Assembly (NCBI GenBank): GCA_963837365.1
Contig: CAWIMW010000003.1
Coordinates: 682,001-746,000, forward strand
Length of the DNA stretch: 64,000 bases
DNA from: CAWBXL01 sp963837365
GTDB taxonomy: Bacteria > Acidobacteriota > Terriglobia > Terriglobales > Acidobacteriaceae
Reading direction: 5' to 3'
Position 1 is the stretch's first letter, and each line of letters begins with the position of its first letter. The position numbers and the translations under genes were made by a program. The notes below the pieces were generated by a model, which did not search any database, had not been told where the DNA came from, and worked only from the letters and a program-made list of their open reading frames with translations. Shown piece after piece: positions 43,080 through 52,038 of this stretch.

Positions 43080-43712
43080 ATGATTCAGTTCAAGAATTTC
43101 AGAACATGGGCGGTCGTGGCGCTTCTGGCAATTGCACAGCTAACAGCTGTGGCTCAACAGAAACGGAAATCGACGGCAACGACGGAAGATCAAAAACCGC
43201 CCAGCCCGCGGGAAAGCATTCATGTGCATGGTCAATGGACCGTCGCGGTCCGTAATCCGGACGGCAGCATTGCCGCTACACACAGGTTCGAAAACTCATT
43301 GGTGCCGGAGGGAGCGGCGCTGCTGGTCCAGGTACTCTCCAGACAGCAAACCGTGCAGTATTGGCAGGTCCGGCTCATAAACAAGGACGGTTGTGTCTGC
43401 TCGCGGAACAACAACCGCGTGGATTGTGGGATTATTGACTCGGCGTTGACTCCCGATGTCTCTTCCGATTACGCCACCCTTACCGTCACTGCGCCGACCA
43501 CGGGCCCAAATGCCGGAAAGCTTGTGCTGAGCGGGTCGGCCCCTGCCGCCTTCGACGGCCAGGTCAAGGCAGTGAACACTTCTGTCGGACATACCTGCGT
43601 GGGGAACGCCTGCGGCACGAATTGGAATGTGTTCACTGTGGCCTTTCCGGCGCCAATCAGCGTTCAAGCCGGGCAGACCATGGATGTGACTGTGGTCTTC
43701 AGCTTCTCGTAG
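43080..43712 (+). CDS. Secreted VHG-W/FENS protein, copy 2
   Basis: From the ATG at 43080 (GGAGG about five bases upstream) the product is 210 residues with a signal peptide (FRTWAVVALLAIAQLTAVAQ). The body opens IHVHGQWTVAVRNPDGS and HRFENSLVPEGA, matching copy 1, and ends SVQAGQTMDVTVVFSFS. Identity is clear at both ends and weaker in the middle, where this copy has Cys pairs (DGCVCSRNN, HTCVGNACG). It starts 39 bases after copy 1 and is probably co-transcribed with it. Confidence 0.72.
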   Translation: MIQFKNFRTWAVVALLAIAQLTAVAQQKRKSTATTEDQKPPSPRESIHVHGQWTVAVRNPDGSIAATHRFENSLVPEGAALLVQVLSRQQTVQYWQVRLINKDGCVCSRNNNRVDCGIIDSALTPDVSSDYATLTVTAPTTGPNAGKLVLSGSAPAAFDGQVKAVNTSVGHTCVGNACGTNWNVFTVAFPAPISVQAGQTMDVTVVFSFS

Positions 43713-43744
43713 TAAATACGCCACCTTTCCAGTCGGAAGATTGC

Positions 43745-44878
43745 CTACGGAGGAGACAGGGCACTGTCATTCACGTGAACCGTCTCAACGACTGCGATCG
43801 CAACGGGGGGCACTGCCGCATCTCCAACGTGAATGTTTTCCGCGACGTTGATGATTGCGGGTTGTCCAATGCTCTCGCCCACATGGACGCTCTCATTGAT
43901 GGTAATCGCAACGGCATTCGTCACAGTTGGGATGCTGTCAGCCGTATGAATGGTTTCATTCAGGTTGATCGATACGTGGCTCACTTGGGTCGAGCCTGGC
44001 ACATCAGCCGTATGAATGGTCTCGCTAATAAAGATTTTCACTGGCGGCTTGGTTACAGGATTATCCAGGCCCGGAATGATGATCCCTGCGGCGCCGCCGC
44101 CACTGCCACCGGATCTGCCGCCACTTCCCCCGCCACTGCCTCCTGATCCGCCGCCTGCACCACCGCTCGATCCACCTCCGTCGCCCCCATCGGAAGAGCC
44201 CAGCGGCAGTCCGGGTGGACGATTCGGTTGCGGAGGATGCTCCGGATCATTGGGCGGTACCACTGTTTCCGCGGTGATGGCCACGATCAACATCGAAGTA
44301 GTGAGGCCGTTCGAAAACAACTGTTGTTCAACCATCGCCCCGACGTGGGCAGGCATGTCGACAATAATGGTCCCCGATCCGCTAGGGTCTTGCGTCACTA
44401 CCGTTTGTTCCATGTTTCCAACTCTGACATGGGCGACACTGGTTTGCGGGGAAGCAGACCCATTGAGAACCAGGTGCATGTTGCCCGGCAAACACGGGAT
44501 CGCGCTGCAATCCTCGGCTGAGATCGTTCCCGAGGCAGTGAGAAACAAGTTGCTGCCGAAGCGGCCTTCGCCACTCGCCCCGCGGGCCACGATATCCGCC
44601 GAGCCGCTATCCATGCCGCTCCCCGTGCCTTGAAACGACCCATCCGGTTGAATGGTAACCGGAATATCAATCCCATGTTCATCGTTATACGAACGCTGGT
44701 GTTGAACACCGACACCGTTTCCGGCGAATTCGGATTTGGTGATCACCTGTACGTTGATGGTTAACCCGGTGCGCGTACCGGGAGGAGGTGAAGCTGGCGC
44801 GCTATTCTGCGCAGCCGAAGGCAGAGAAAACATTGCCAAGACAATGGCGACAGATTGCCAGGCGCACGGTCTCTTCAT
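43745..44878 (-). CDS. Secreted protein with Gly-rich linker and five C-terminal repeats
   Basis: The 377-residue protein has a signal peptide (QSVAIVLAMFSLPSAAQ), a beta-rich N-terminal part, a Gly/Ser-rich linker at about 228-268 and a C-terminal array of five units at about 281-377. The units share E-x-[IV]-H-[TV]-x-[DE]: ISETIHTAD, LNETIHTAD, INESVHVGE, VAENIHVGD and VVETVHVND. Spacing between units is 17-23 residues. The linker-plus-repeat form suggests a surface-attached or matrix protein. The ATG overlaps the upstream gene's stop by four bases. Confidence 0.75.
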   Translation of the reverse strand: MKRPCAWQSVAIVLAMFSLPSAAQNSAPASPPPGTRTGLTINVQVITKSEFAGNGVGVQHQRSYNDEHGIDIPVTIQPDGSFQGTGSGMDSGSADIVARGASGEGRFGSNLFLTASGTISAEDCSAIPCLPGNMHLVLNGSASPQTSVAHVRVGNMEQTVVTQDPSGSGTIIVDMPAHVGAMVEQQLFSNGLTTSMLIVAITAETVVPPNDPEHPPQPNRPPGLPLGSSDGGDGGGSSGGAGGGSGGSGGGSGGRSGGSGGGAAGIIIPGLDNPVTKPPVKIFISETIHTADVPGSTQVSHVSINLNETIHTADSIPTVTNAVAITINESVHVGESIGQPAIINVAENIHVGDAAVPPVAIAVVETVHVNDSALSPP

Positions 44879-46056
44879 GGCTTCGACACTCCCGCTTCAC
44901 TGCGAACGGAAAAATCCCATACCGAAAAGAAAATGCTAGTCTCTGCTCCTCCACCCAGACTTCCCGCCGAACGCTTGCCTGGATGGATTGCGCGCAACAC
45001 GACGGCGTACTCGCCGGACTCCAGGGGTTGCTTAGGTTCGATCTGCACCTGGCCTCGGGCCAACTTTTCTGATTTGACCGCGATCCGCGCCTCGGTAACT
45101 TTCTCGTAAGCTTCGGTTCCCATTTGCCCCATGGTGGTTTTTGTCGCACCTACCAGCCGCCAGTTGTCCTTGCTTTGTACCAGCTTGACCATTTGAGGTT
45201 CGTAGGCATCAGGGTCAATGCCCAGCAAGTTACCAAAAGATATTTCAAAACGTGGCTTGGTATTAGGGACAATGAGCGCGGACCGCTGCCCCGGCAACGC
45301 CCAAACATAAGTGACTTTCGGTGGCCCGTGATGATGTCCCATTCCGCCGAGTCCGCCCATCATTCCCATGGCCATGCTCGCGCCCGGACCGGCGAACATA
45401 CCTCCACCAATCGCGCCGAAGCTCAGGGCTTGACGGCCCAATCCCATCAACATGCCGGTAGCTTGGGAGCCTGCCCCCGGCATGCCGTCCCCCTTTGTCT
45501 GCGTGTTGGCAATTTGCGCCATGGAGGGCGTCACCAACTGGCGCGCATCGCCGTTGATCCACGTCAACGGAGGCAACTGGCGCGTGTCCAGTATGCCAGG
45601 CATTCCGCCACCCATTGCACCCGAACTCATAGCCATCGCCATCATTTGCTGCGAGTATGCGCCGCCTCCCATTGCCGACATGGCTGGATCGGGGATCACC
45701 GTGACATGCGTGGGGGAACTTGGTGTCGGGCGGGGAGATTGAACTGGCTGCGCAGTTGTTGTGGCTGTAGAGGCTTGGCGCTTTTTGGCCTCAGCTTTCA
45801 GCATAGCTTCCATTACTTTGCCGGTGACGCCTGCCGCCTTGAGTGCGGTCAGGCCATTAATCGAAACATCGAATTCAGTGTTGTTCGACTCGATCAGCGC
45901 AACGAGCACTCCCTCGTCGAAACCATCGTGCGTCATCTTGACAATGTCGTCATTATTGAGAGGGCGCGCAGGTTGCTGGGCAACTGCACACGTCGCCAGC
46001 AGAACTCCAGTGAAGAAACAGACAAGCAGCGAAAATTTAATCAGCCTGAGAGACAT
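44875..46056 (-). CDS. Secreted Met/Gly-rich protein, unknown
   Basis: From the ATG at 46056 the product is 393 residues with a signal peptide (SLRLIKFSLLVCFFTGVLLATC). The N-terminal region (about 30-90) has the pattern LNNDDIVKMTHDGFDEGVL, LKAAGVTGKVMEAML, which recurs in secreted acidobacterial proteins. The middle at about 125-250 is rich in Met, Gly and Ala (MGGGAYSQQMMAMAMSSG, MAMGMMGGLGGMGHHHGP). The C-terminal part is beta-rich. The His triplet and Met clusters could bind copper, but this is conjecture. It overlaps the downstream gene by four bases. Confidence 0.68.
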   Translation of the reverse strand: MSLRLIKFSLLVCFFTGVLLATCAVAQQPARPLNNDDIVKMTHDGFDEGVLVALIESNNTEFDVSINGLTALKAAGVTGKVMEAMLKAEAKKRQASTATTTAQPVQSPRPTPSSPTHVTVIPDPAMSAMGGGAYSQQMMAMAMSSGAMGGGMPGILDTRQLPPLTWINGDARQLVTPSMAQIANTQTKGDGMPGAGSQATGMLMGLGRQALSFGAIGGGMFAGPGASMAMGMMGGLGGMGHHHGPPKVTYVWALPGQRSALIVPNTKPRFEISFGNLLGIDPDAYEPQMVKLVQSKDNWRLVGATKTTMGQMGTEAYEKVTEARIAVKSEKLARGQVQIEPKQPLESGEYAVVLRAIHPGKRSAGSLGGGAETSIFFSVWDFSVRSEAGVSKP

Positions 46057-46137
46057 GGCGCAAGTCCTGTGAAGAGTGACTTCCACAGCCCGGCGGTTCG
46101 CGAACTTTGCCGAACCGCCAGGCTGTGGCCCCCATTT

Positions 46138-47805
46138 CTATTTCTGGCTGACCTTGGTAAGGACCTCGGTCGCCGCCTGCGTCAGCAGCGGCGTGAGGAC
46201 GTCTTCACCATTCGACTTCGCCTTGCCCTGAAGCGAGTTTTGTACCAGGGGTGCGGTCTGTCCCGTCGCGACCAGCTGATACTGAACGGTCACATCATCT
46301 TTGGGTTTGACTTGGCCATTAAACCCTGCCAGCTGGTTCATCGCCTGCTGCTGGGCCATCTGCGACATGGCGGCGCTCGCGGCTTGCGCCGCAACCGCTC
46401 CACCCATGCCGTGCGCCATCGCTCCCATTGGAGTCATGCTGGCGGCGATGGATCCCATGTGCGCAAACTTACCGAAGCCTCCGCCCTGGTTGTGCTTCAG
46501 CGTAACCGCGGAAAACATGATGTAGTCACATTGTTTTTGCGCGGCTTCCGCCTGGAGTTGCATGGGAATGTGCGAATCGAGAGGCGCAATCTCAATCGCC
46601 GGGCCACTCATCAGAGTTATTTCTGCGTTGCGGATCGGCGTGCTGTAGTCGCCGCCGGTGTTGGTGCCTTGCCCGACTTGCGCATCCGGCGGCGCGATGC
46701 CGATGCGAATCTTGCCTGGCGCCTTTGGACGCAAGGCTTGCGGAGCAGCCATCGCCGTACTCGCCGGCTGTTGCATCCCCATTCCCGGCATGCCGCCCAT
46801 GCCGTTGGGCATACCGCCTTGACCCATGCCAGCTCCCATACCCATAGCCTGCGCCTGGGCCATCGCCTGTTGTTGCGCCGCCATTTGGTTAGAGGGGTTC
46901 ATCATCTGGGCCATGCTGGGTTTAATTTGTCGGTTACTCTGCCCGGATGGCTGCATCTGCTGCTGCATGGCCTGTTGTTGCATGGCCTGCTGGTTGTATG
47001 CCGGAGTCGTGGGCTGCTGTGCAACTTGCGGTTTCGGTCCACCCTTCAACTCAGCCAGTGATTTGACTTCGGCGTAGCCAGCCGGAATTTCAAACAGTTC
47101 TTTCTCCAGGGTCTGCTTATTGATTTCAGAGGTTTGGACTCCAACGGACGTGGTTGAACCATCCGCGTTGTGAATCGTCACCGATTCGGTGAGCGGATAG
47201 CCGGGCTTTGCGCTCCCTGTGCGCTTGCGGATCACACGGTCGCTACAACCTTCGTTCTGACGGATGGGGGGAAGAAATTGCTGGCAGGAAGTCTGGAGGT
47301 CCTTGGAGACATCAGCGTACCAGCCATCGAGCTCATAGCTTTGATTGAGTTGCGAGCAAGCGTTCTGGGAAGACTTCACCTCCACCTTGGCTTTGAGGTG
47401 GCGGGCAGGATACCCATACATAGTCTTGCGCTCGCCGGTATCGGTGACTGCGATGTTTTCCGTGATATATGCGCCGGAGTCGGCCTGCGGTGCTCCTGCT
47501 ACCATTGCGGCCGCCTTAATGGCCGCATCATCCTGCGAATCATTGGCGATGAAGTAGGTCTGGGACTGCTCGTTGATGGTGATGGTGCGCTTTAGATCGC
47601 ATTCGTGCAGGGTGATGGTATTACCCGTGGGCGACTGGCTTACGGTGCGTTCCCGCGCTCCTTTAATCGAGGTTTCGGTGCTGGAAACAAAGTTCCCGCC
47701 AACGGTAATGCTTTTCTTTATGTGCAGATCCTGGGCCTGTGCTGCCAAGGTACCGGCCAGCAACGGGATGATCCAGGAGAGGCGACGCAAAATCAGGGTA
47801 GGCAT
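46138..47805 (-). CDS. Secreted Gln/Met-rich protein, unknown
   Basis: From the ATG at 47805 (AAGGAG seven bases upstream) the product is 555 residues with a signal peptide (LILRRLSWIIPLLAGTLAAQAQ). The N-terminal part (about 25-250) contains the Cys set HECDLKRT, NACSQLNQ, TSCQQF and EGCSDR. The middle is Gln/Met-rich (YNQQAMQQQAMQQQMQP, MGAGMGQGGMPNGMGGMPG). The C-terminal part is Ala/Met-rich and ends in alpha-helical LTPLLTQAATEVL. It starts a minus-strand row with 44875-46056 and 43745-44878. I do not recognise the family. Confidence 0.7.
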   Translation of the reverse strand: MPTLILRRLSWIIPLLAGTLAAQAQDLHIKKSITVGGNFVSSTETSIKGARERTVSQSPTGNTITLHECDLKRTITINEQSQTYFIANDSQDDAAIKAAAMVAGAPQADSGAYITENIAVTDTGERKTMYGYPARHLKAKVEVKSSQNACSQLNQSYELDGWYADVSKDLQTSCQQFLPPIRQNEGCSDRVIRKRTGSAKPGYPLTESVTIHNADGSTTSVGVQTSEINKQTLEKELFEIPAGYAEVKSLAELKGGPKPQVAQQPTTPAYNQQAMQQQAMQQQMQPSGQSNRQIKPSMAQMMNPSNQMAAQQQAMAQAQAMGMGAGMGQGGMPNGMGGMPGMGMQQPASTAMAAPQALRPKAPGKIRIGIAPPDAQVGQGTNTGGDYSTPIRNAEITLMSGPAIEIAPLDSHIPMQLQAEAAQKQCDYIMFSAVTLKHNQGGGFGKFAHMGSIAASMTPMGAMAHGMGGAVAAQAASAAMSQMAQQQAMNQLAGFNGQVKPKDDVTVQYQLVATGQTAPLVQNSLQGKAKSNGEDVLTPLLTQAATEVLTKVSQK

Positions 47806-47845
47806 GGGTCCACTCCTTGGAAATAGACATTGGGATACGCACTCT

Positions 47846-47916
47846 GCAGGCGTCACGGCCAACTGTCAGGTTTCGCGAAAATCAGACCTGACAGGCGCCT
47901 GGCCGCGGACGCCTGC
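47846..47916. repeat. Nested long inverted repeat between divergent genes
   Basis: GCAGGCGTC plus CGGCC (47846-47860) faces GGCCG plus GGACGCCTGC (47901-47916), a 14-base stem with a small bulge. Inside it CTGTCAGGT (47863-47871) and ACCTGACAG (47886-47894) form a perfect nine-base stem. It lies 40-110 bases upstream of the 47805 start codon on the minus strand. As RNA or DNA it could form a strong two-part hairpin. It may be an operator, an attenuator or a mobile remnant. Confidence 0.7.
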
Positions 47917-48067
47917 GGAATGCCTCCCTATTTCTTATAGGCGGAACATGAGGGCTAATCAGGTCAAGGGAGGCCGATGAAATTTGCCGGTTGTGCGCGT
48001 GGCTAAAAGTGTAAGAAATTGCCTATATGACCTACTTTCTACAACAGGTTTCGCCTATGTCCATTGA

Positions 48068-50332
48068 GTGAAAAAGACGGCTATGCTCACAAAAGCGGTT
48101 ATCGTTCTCTGTCTCTGTTCGGCTCTGGCCGCAGAGAATCTGGAAAAGACCCAGAAAAAGGAATTGGAGGTCCAGGCCAAAGCCATCATCGCTGAAGCCA
48201 AAGGCCTGGAAAAGTCCGGCCAGCTCGCCGAGGCACGCGAGAAGTACGCCGAATCTCAGGCGTTACTTGAAATCAACGACGCCGCCAACGCCATCAAGCA
48301 TCTGGATGACGAAATTCACAAACGCCTAAAAGACACGCTGATCGAGTCACGCAAACTGTACGACTCGCGCAAATATCAAGAAGCCGCAGCGGCCCTGGAC
48401 GAAGGCATGAAGTTAGGGGCATTCCAGCCGGTTCTTACTTACAATCTAGCGCTTTCTTACCACCAGCTCGGAGAGCACGGCAAAGCCGTCGAATATCTGA
48501 ACAAAGCCATAACCGGTACTCCAGATCCCAAACAAAAGCAAAGGCTTCTCCAGCTTCTCACGTTCTTCATAACGGGAGAAAATGGCACATCCATAAACAA
48601 CCTCGACAAAGACCGCATCGACCAAGCCAATCGCTTGGTGGAAAGCGTGGGATTGGATGCTTCTCTTGAAGATGAAGTTAGAGAAGAACAGGAAGAGTCG
48701 TTTACTGCCACTGACACAGCGGCCACCCTGATCAGTCCAACCTCCCTTAAAACAAGCGAGCCGGCGGTGGCTAGTACTCATACAACCCTGGGGCGCCGAT
48801 CGAGTTTATGCACAGCCTTGGAGGTTCTAAAAGATACCTTGCCCAATAGTCCGTCCGCGATCTATAACCGGGCAAACTGCGCCCAGACCAACGGACGGCC
48901 TGCGGAAGCGGCACGCCTGCTACAACAATATTTGGAAGTATCATCCGGTGCGCTTGATGCCGGCGATGTGCGCACGCGAATTGTGGAATTGCAATCGTTG
49001 CTAGCCCTACCTGGCCAAAATGGATTGGAAATTCGCCGGCTCTATGCGTCGGCCTATGGAAACATGGCCGAGCGACGATACAACCGCGCCCTGTCCGCCT
49101 TCAAGAACGCGGAGATGCTGGTACCAGATTTCGCCCTCAATCATTGGAAGTTGGCTTTGCTGTATGAAGCCATGGGCGATGTCGATCTGGCGCGCGAGAA
49201 TTTTATCCGCTACCAGCAGTTCTCCAATGAGCAGAGCGCCAGGGACGATGCCGCTCTACATCTGTTTACGCTGGATGCAAAAAAGACTAAATACGATGAA
49301 GAGGTGGGCGAAGCAGAAGACATCCTCTCCGAGTTATTTAACCGCGGCATGAATCTGACGTTCAATTTGGACGACAACCGTAGCGCAATACGCGCCAAGC
49401 GTGCCCGTATCAAGAAGAAAAAGGACAGGGGTAAAGACAAGAACAGAGTTGGCGGCTTTGCCATTCCTTATGCCTATGCACAGCAGGAACTCTCGCGGGC
49501 GAGCGGGCATCTTCAGGTCGCGCTGGCCCTTTTTCCTCTTGGTGCAGAGGTAAATGAACTGATGGGGCTGGTGTTCCTGCAAGCCAACGATGGTCATGCC
49601 GCGACCAAGAGTTTTGACGCGGTTGCCAGTCTGGGCTTGCCGGTGTCTTTTTATGCGGAAATGCGCGGCCGCAGACTAGACCACGCGGTGAAGTGTGAGT
49701 TGACTCGCGACCGTGTGCGTCTGATCTTCCTTTCGTCCTATGACAAGAAGGGGAAGCCAACACCTCCCGACAAGCAGGCTGATGACGATGGACTGGGAGA
49801 CATCACGCTGACTCCTACAGACGAGCGCCAGCCGTTCGATTCTCTCGATCTTAGCCTGGACGATATTAAGAAGGTGGAAACCAACAAAGGGATTCTGACG
49901 CTCAAGCTCAAGCAGCAGGAAATCACTTTGGCCCCGATTTATTTACCTTCCTTTACGCCCGTCGAAGGTCCGCCGGCGCGACGGTTCGCCAACAACTACA
50001 CCCGTCTATTTATCCGCTATCCGGGTTTAGAGGATTCCAAGCTGGGGACGGAGGGTATGAGCGGGACCGAAAAATTTGTGCTGGGCTACAAGCTGGCAAC
50101 TGCTGGCTTTGATATTGCGTCGTCCGGCTTCAGCGGAATCGGGGCGATCCAGAGCATGCAGGACGTCATTTCCATTACGCGAACCATCCGCTCTGCCATG
50201 GTTTCGCTCAGCGTCAGCTTTTCATCCTGGGAAAGAAGCGTGGATGACCAACAGCAACTACTGGCCGGGCAGAAGTTCAAACCAATTCCGACGCAGCCCG
50301 TGAGTTTGGTCTTCACCCAAGAATTAAAGTAA
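48068..50332 (+). CDS. Large secreted TPR protein
   Basis: The 754-residue protein has a signal peptide (MLTKAVIVLCLCSALAAE) and repeated helical hairpins of TPR type: AKGLEKSGQLAEAREKYAES, LALSYHQLGEHGKAVEYLNKA, YNRALSAFKNAEMLVPDFALN and HLQVALALFPLGAEVNELMGL. The central part is charged (RAKRARIKKKKDRGKDKNR). The last 220 residues are beta-rich and charged, with LSLDDIKKVETNKGILTLKLK. The start is GTG at 48068 with no good RBS. TPR proteins scaffold complexes, and partners cannot be named. The neighbouring minus-strand secreted proteins are divergent. Confidence 0.8.
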   Translation: MKKTAMLTKAVIVLCLCSALAAENLEKTQKKELEVQAKAIIAEAKGLEKSGQLAEAREKYAESQALLEINDAANAIKHLDDEIHKRLKDTLIESRKLYDSRKYQEAAAALDEGMKLGAFQPVLTYNLALSYHQLGEHGKAVEYLNKAITGTPDPKQKQRLLQLLTFFITGENGTSINNLDKDRIDQANRLVESVGLDASLEDEVREEQEESFTATDTAATLISPTSLKTSEPAVASTHTTLGRRSSLCTALEVLKDTLPNSPSAIYNRANCAQTNGRPAEAARLLQQYLEVSSGALDAGDVRTRIVELQSLLALPGQNGLEIRRLYASAYGNMAERRYNRALSAFKNAEMLVPDFALNHWKLALLYEAMGDVDLARENFIRYQQFSNEQSARDDAALHLFTLDAKKTKYDEEVGEAEDILSELFNRGMNLTFNLDDNRSAIRAKRARIKKKKDRGKDKNRVGGFAIPYAYAQQELSRASGHLQVALALFPLGAEVNELMGLVFLQANDGHAATKSFDAVASLGLPVSFYAEMRGRRLDHAVKCELTRDRVRLIFLSSYDKKGKPTPPDKQADDDGLGDITLTPTDERQPFDSLDLSLDDIKKVETNKGILTLKLKQQEITLAPIYLPSFTPVEGPPARRFANNYTRLFIRYPGLEDSKLGTEGMSGTEKFVLGYKLATAGFDIASSGFSGIGAIQSMQDVISITRTIRSAMVSLSVSFSSWERSVDDQQQLLAGQKFKPIPTQPVSLVFTQELK

Positions 50333-50519
50333 AAGTGTTTATGGACCTTGCCGAGACAAGCTGGAGGCGCTAGAAGAACACTAAGGATGGGATGGCCCTC
50401 TAGAAATTCTGGCCCCCAATTTCGCATAAGTCCCATTTTTTCATTATCTTGACTTGGAGAGGAAAGGCATTTATGCTTCGCCTGCTGCGCTTCCCCAGCG
50501 CGCCACGGGGACAATCTGA

Positions 50520-51101
50520 GTGCCGGGATCTTCCAATCAAGTCACAGAACTGCTGGTTCGTTGGCGCGGAGGAGACCGCGAGGCCCTCGACTCTCTCCTG
50601 CCACTGGTCTACGACGAGCTGCGCCGCATCGCCCGTCATTATTTACAGGGAGAACGTTCCAGCCACACACTGCAAAGTACCGCACTGGTCAATGAGGCCT
50701 ACGTCCGCATGGTGGCACAGGACTTTCCCCGGTGGCAGAACCGCGCTCATTTTTTTGCGGTTGCGGCACAACTCATGCGGCAGATTCTGGTGGACCATGC
50801 CCGTGCACACCGCGCCTCCAAGCGAGGAGGCAATGTGTACAAGATGACGTTGGATGAAGCGGAAGGTCAGCCACAGCCGATGGACATGGACATCGTAGCG
50901 TTGGATGACGCGTTGAACAATCTTGCCGAGATGGATCCGCAGCAGAGCAAGGTGGTGGAATTGAAATTCTTTGCTGGACTCTCGATTGAGGATACCGCCG
51001 AGGTCCTGGGCATTTCGCCTTCGACCGTGAAGCGTGATTGGGTCACGGCCCGGGCCTGGCTGTATCGTGAACTGGACCGGAGTTCAACCCGTGAAAACTG
51101 A
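50520..51101 (+). CDS. ECF-type RNA polymerase sigma factor
   Basis: The 193-residue protein starts at a GTG with GGGGA eight bases upstream. Region 2 reads HTLQSTALVNEAYVRMVA and FFAVAAQLMRQILVDHAR, and region 4 reads AGLSIEDTAEVLGISPSTV, RDWVTARAWLYREL. It is a close paralogue of the 8834-9406 factor (shared HTLQ-x-T-x-L-V-x-E-A-Y and R-x-I-L-V-D-H-A-R). Its end overlaps the kinase gene start by 11 bases, the typical ECF-kinase pair of these bacteria. The kinase probably controls the sigma factor by phosphorylation or the pair shares a signal, but no direct evidence is in the sequence. Confidence 0.92.
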   Translation: MPGSSNQVTELLVRWRGGDREALDSLLPLVYDELRRIARHYLQGERSSHTLQSTALVNEAYVRMVAQDFPRWQNRAHFFAVAAQLMRQILVDHARAHRASKRGGNVYKMTLDEAEGQPQPMDMDIVALDDALNNLAEMDPQQSKVVELKFFAGLSIEDTAEVLGISPSTVKRDWVTARAWLYRELDRSSTREN

Positions 51102-52038
51102 CCGCTGGCAGCGAGTCCGGGAAATTCTGGACCACGCGATCGCCCTGCCTGTGGACGAGCGGCCTGAATATCTAAACAAAACGTGCGTGGATGACGCAGA
51201 ATTGTGCACGGAAGTGGAATCCCTTCTCCGCTCTCACGAACAAGCCGGCGCGGAGTTCCTAAATACTCCGGCAGTTGATCTAAAGAGTCTGGTACCAGAC
51301 ACAGCCGGTAAGCGCAGCCACGCCGGGCGCCGCATTGGTGTGTACCAGATCATGGAAGAACTTGGCCATGGCGGCATGGGCGACGTTTATCGTGCGGTCC
51401 GTGCCGACGGTCAATATGACAAGCAAGTCGCCATCAAGCTGGTGCGAGTAGGGTTGGACACTCCGTTTCTGGTGGAGCGCTTCCGGCACGAACGCCAGAT
51501 CCTTGCCTCACTCGACCACCCGAATATTGCACGCCTCCATGACGGTGGCACAACCGAAGACGGCATCCCGTACTTGGTGATGGAATTGATCGAAGGTACT
51601 CCCATCGACCAGTACTGTAAGGAACAAGACCTCGACATCACTGAGCGCCTGCAACTTTTCATTCAGGTATGTGCGGCAGTTCAATACGCTCACCAGCGAT
51701 TGGTGATTCATCGCGACATAAAGCCCAGCAACATTTTGGTAACAACAGAGGGGGTCCCCAAGCTGTTGGATTTTGGTATTGCCAAGATCGTGGACACAAC
51801 TGGCGGCAGCGAAACCACGATGATTCGGCCCATGACTCCCGAATACGCCAGTCCGGAGCAGATTCGCGGCGACTCAATTACCACTGCGACAGATGTGTAC
51901 TCGCTGGGAGTCGTGCTTTACCGGATGTTGACAGGAAAATCCCCCTATTCTGAAACCATGCGCACTCCGCACGAATTCGCGCGTTTGATCTGCGAAACCG
52001 AACCGACTCGGCCAAGCACCGCTGTCTTGCGGCCATGA
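51091..52038 (+). CDS. Serine/threonine kinase, N-terminal part (split gene)
   Basis: The GTG at 51091 starts MKTDRWQRVREILDHA, the normal opening of ECF-linked kinases, and overlaps the sigma factor gene. The 315 residues cover most of the kinase: LGHGGMGDVY, Lys116 in VAIKLV, HRDIKPSN at 207-214, DFG at 227-229 and SPE at 254-256. The frame ends right after PTRPSTAVLRP, before the C-lobe helices. The missing part (GDLDNIVLKALRKEPSRRY) opens the next frame, which begins at an ATGA overlap, so two frames together make one normal kinase-TPR protein. This is a -1 frameshift or a coupled split gene. Confidence 0.88.
   Translation: MKTDRWQRVREILDHAIALPVDERPEYLNKTCVDDAELCTEVESLLRSHEQAGAEFLNTPAVDLKSLVPDTAGKRSHAGRRIGVYQIMEELGHGGMGDVYRAVRADGQYDKQVAIKLVRVGLDTPFLVERFRHERQILASLDHPNIARLHDGGTTEDGIPYLVMELIEGTPIDQYCKEQDLDITERLQLFIQVCAAVQYAHQRLVIHRDIKPSNILVTTEGVPKLLDFGIAKIVDTTGGSETTMIRPMTPEYASPEQIRGDSITTATDVYSLGVVLYRMLTGKSPYSETMRTPHEFARLICETEPTRPSTAVLRP

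Noticed and set aside
45124..47061. A long plus-strand open frame (645 codons) opposite two secreted-protein genes
   Set aside because: It is rich in His and Arg with no motif, and arises as the mirror of Met/Gln/Ala-rich codons on the minus strand. The minus-strand frames have signal peptides and ribosome binding sites.
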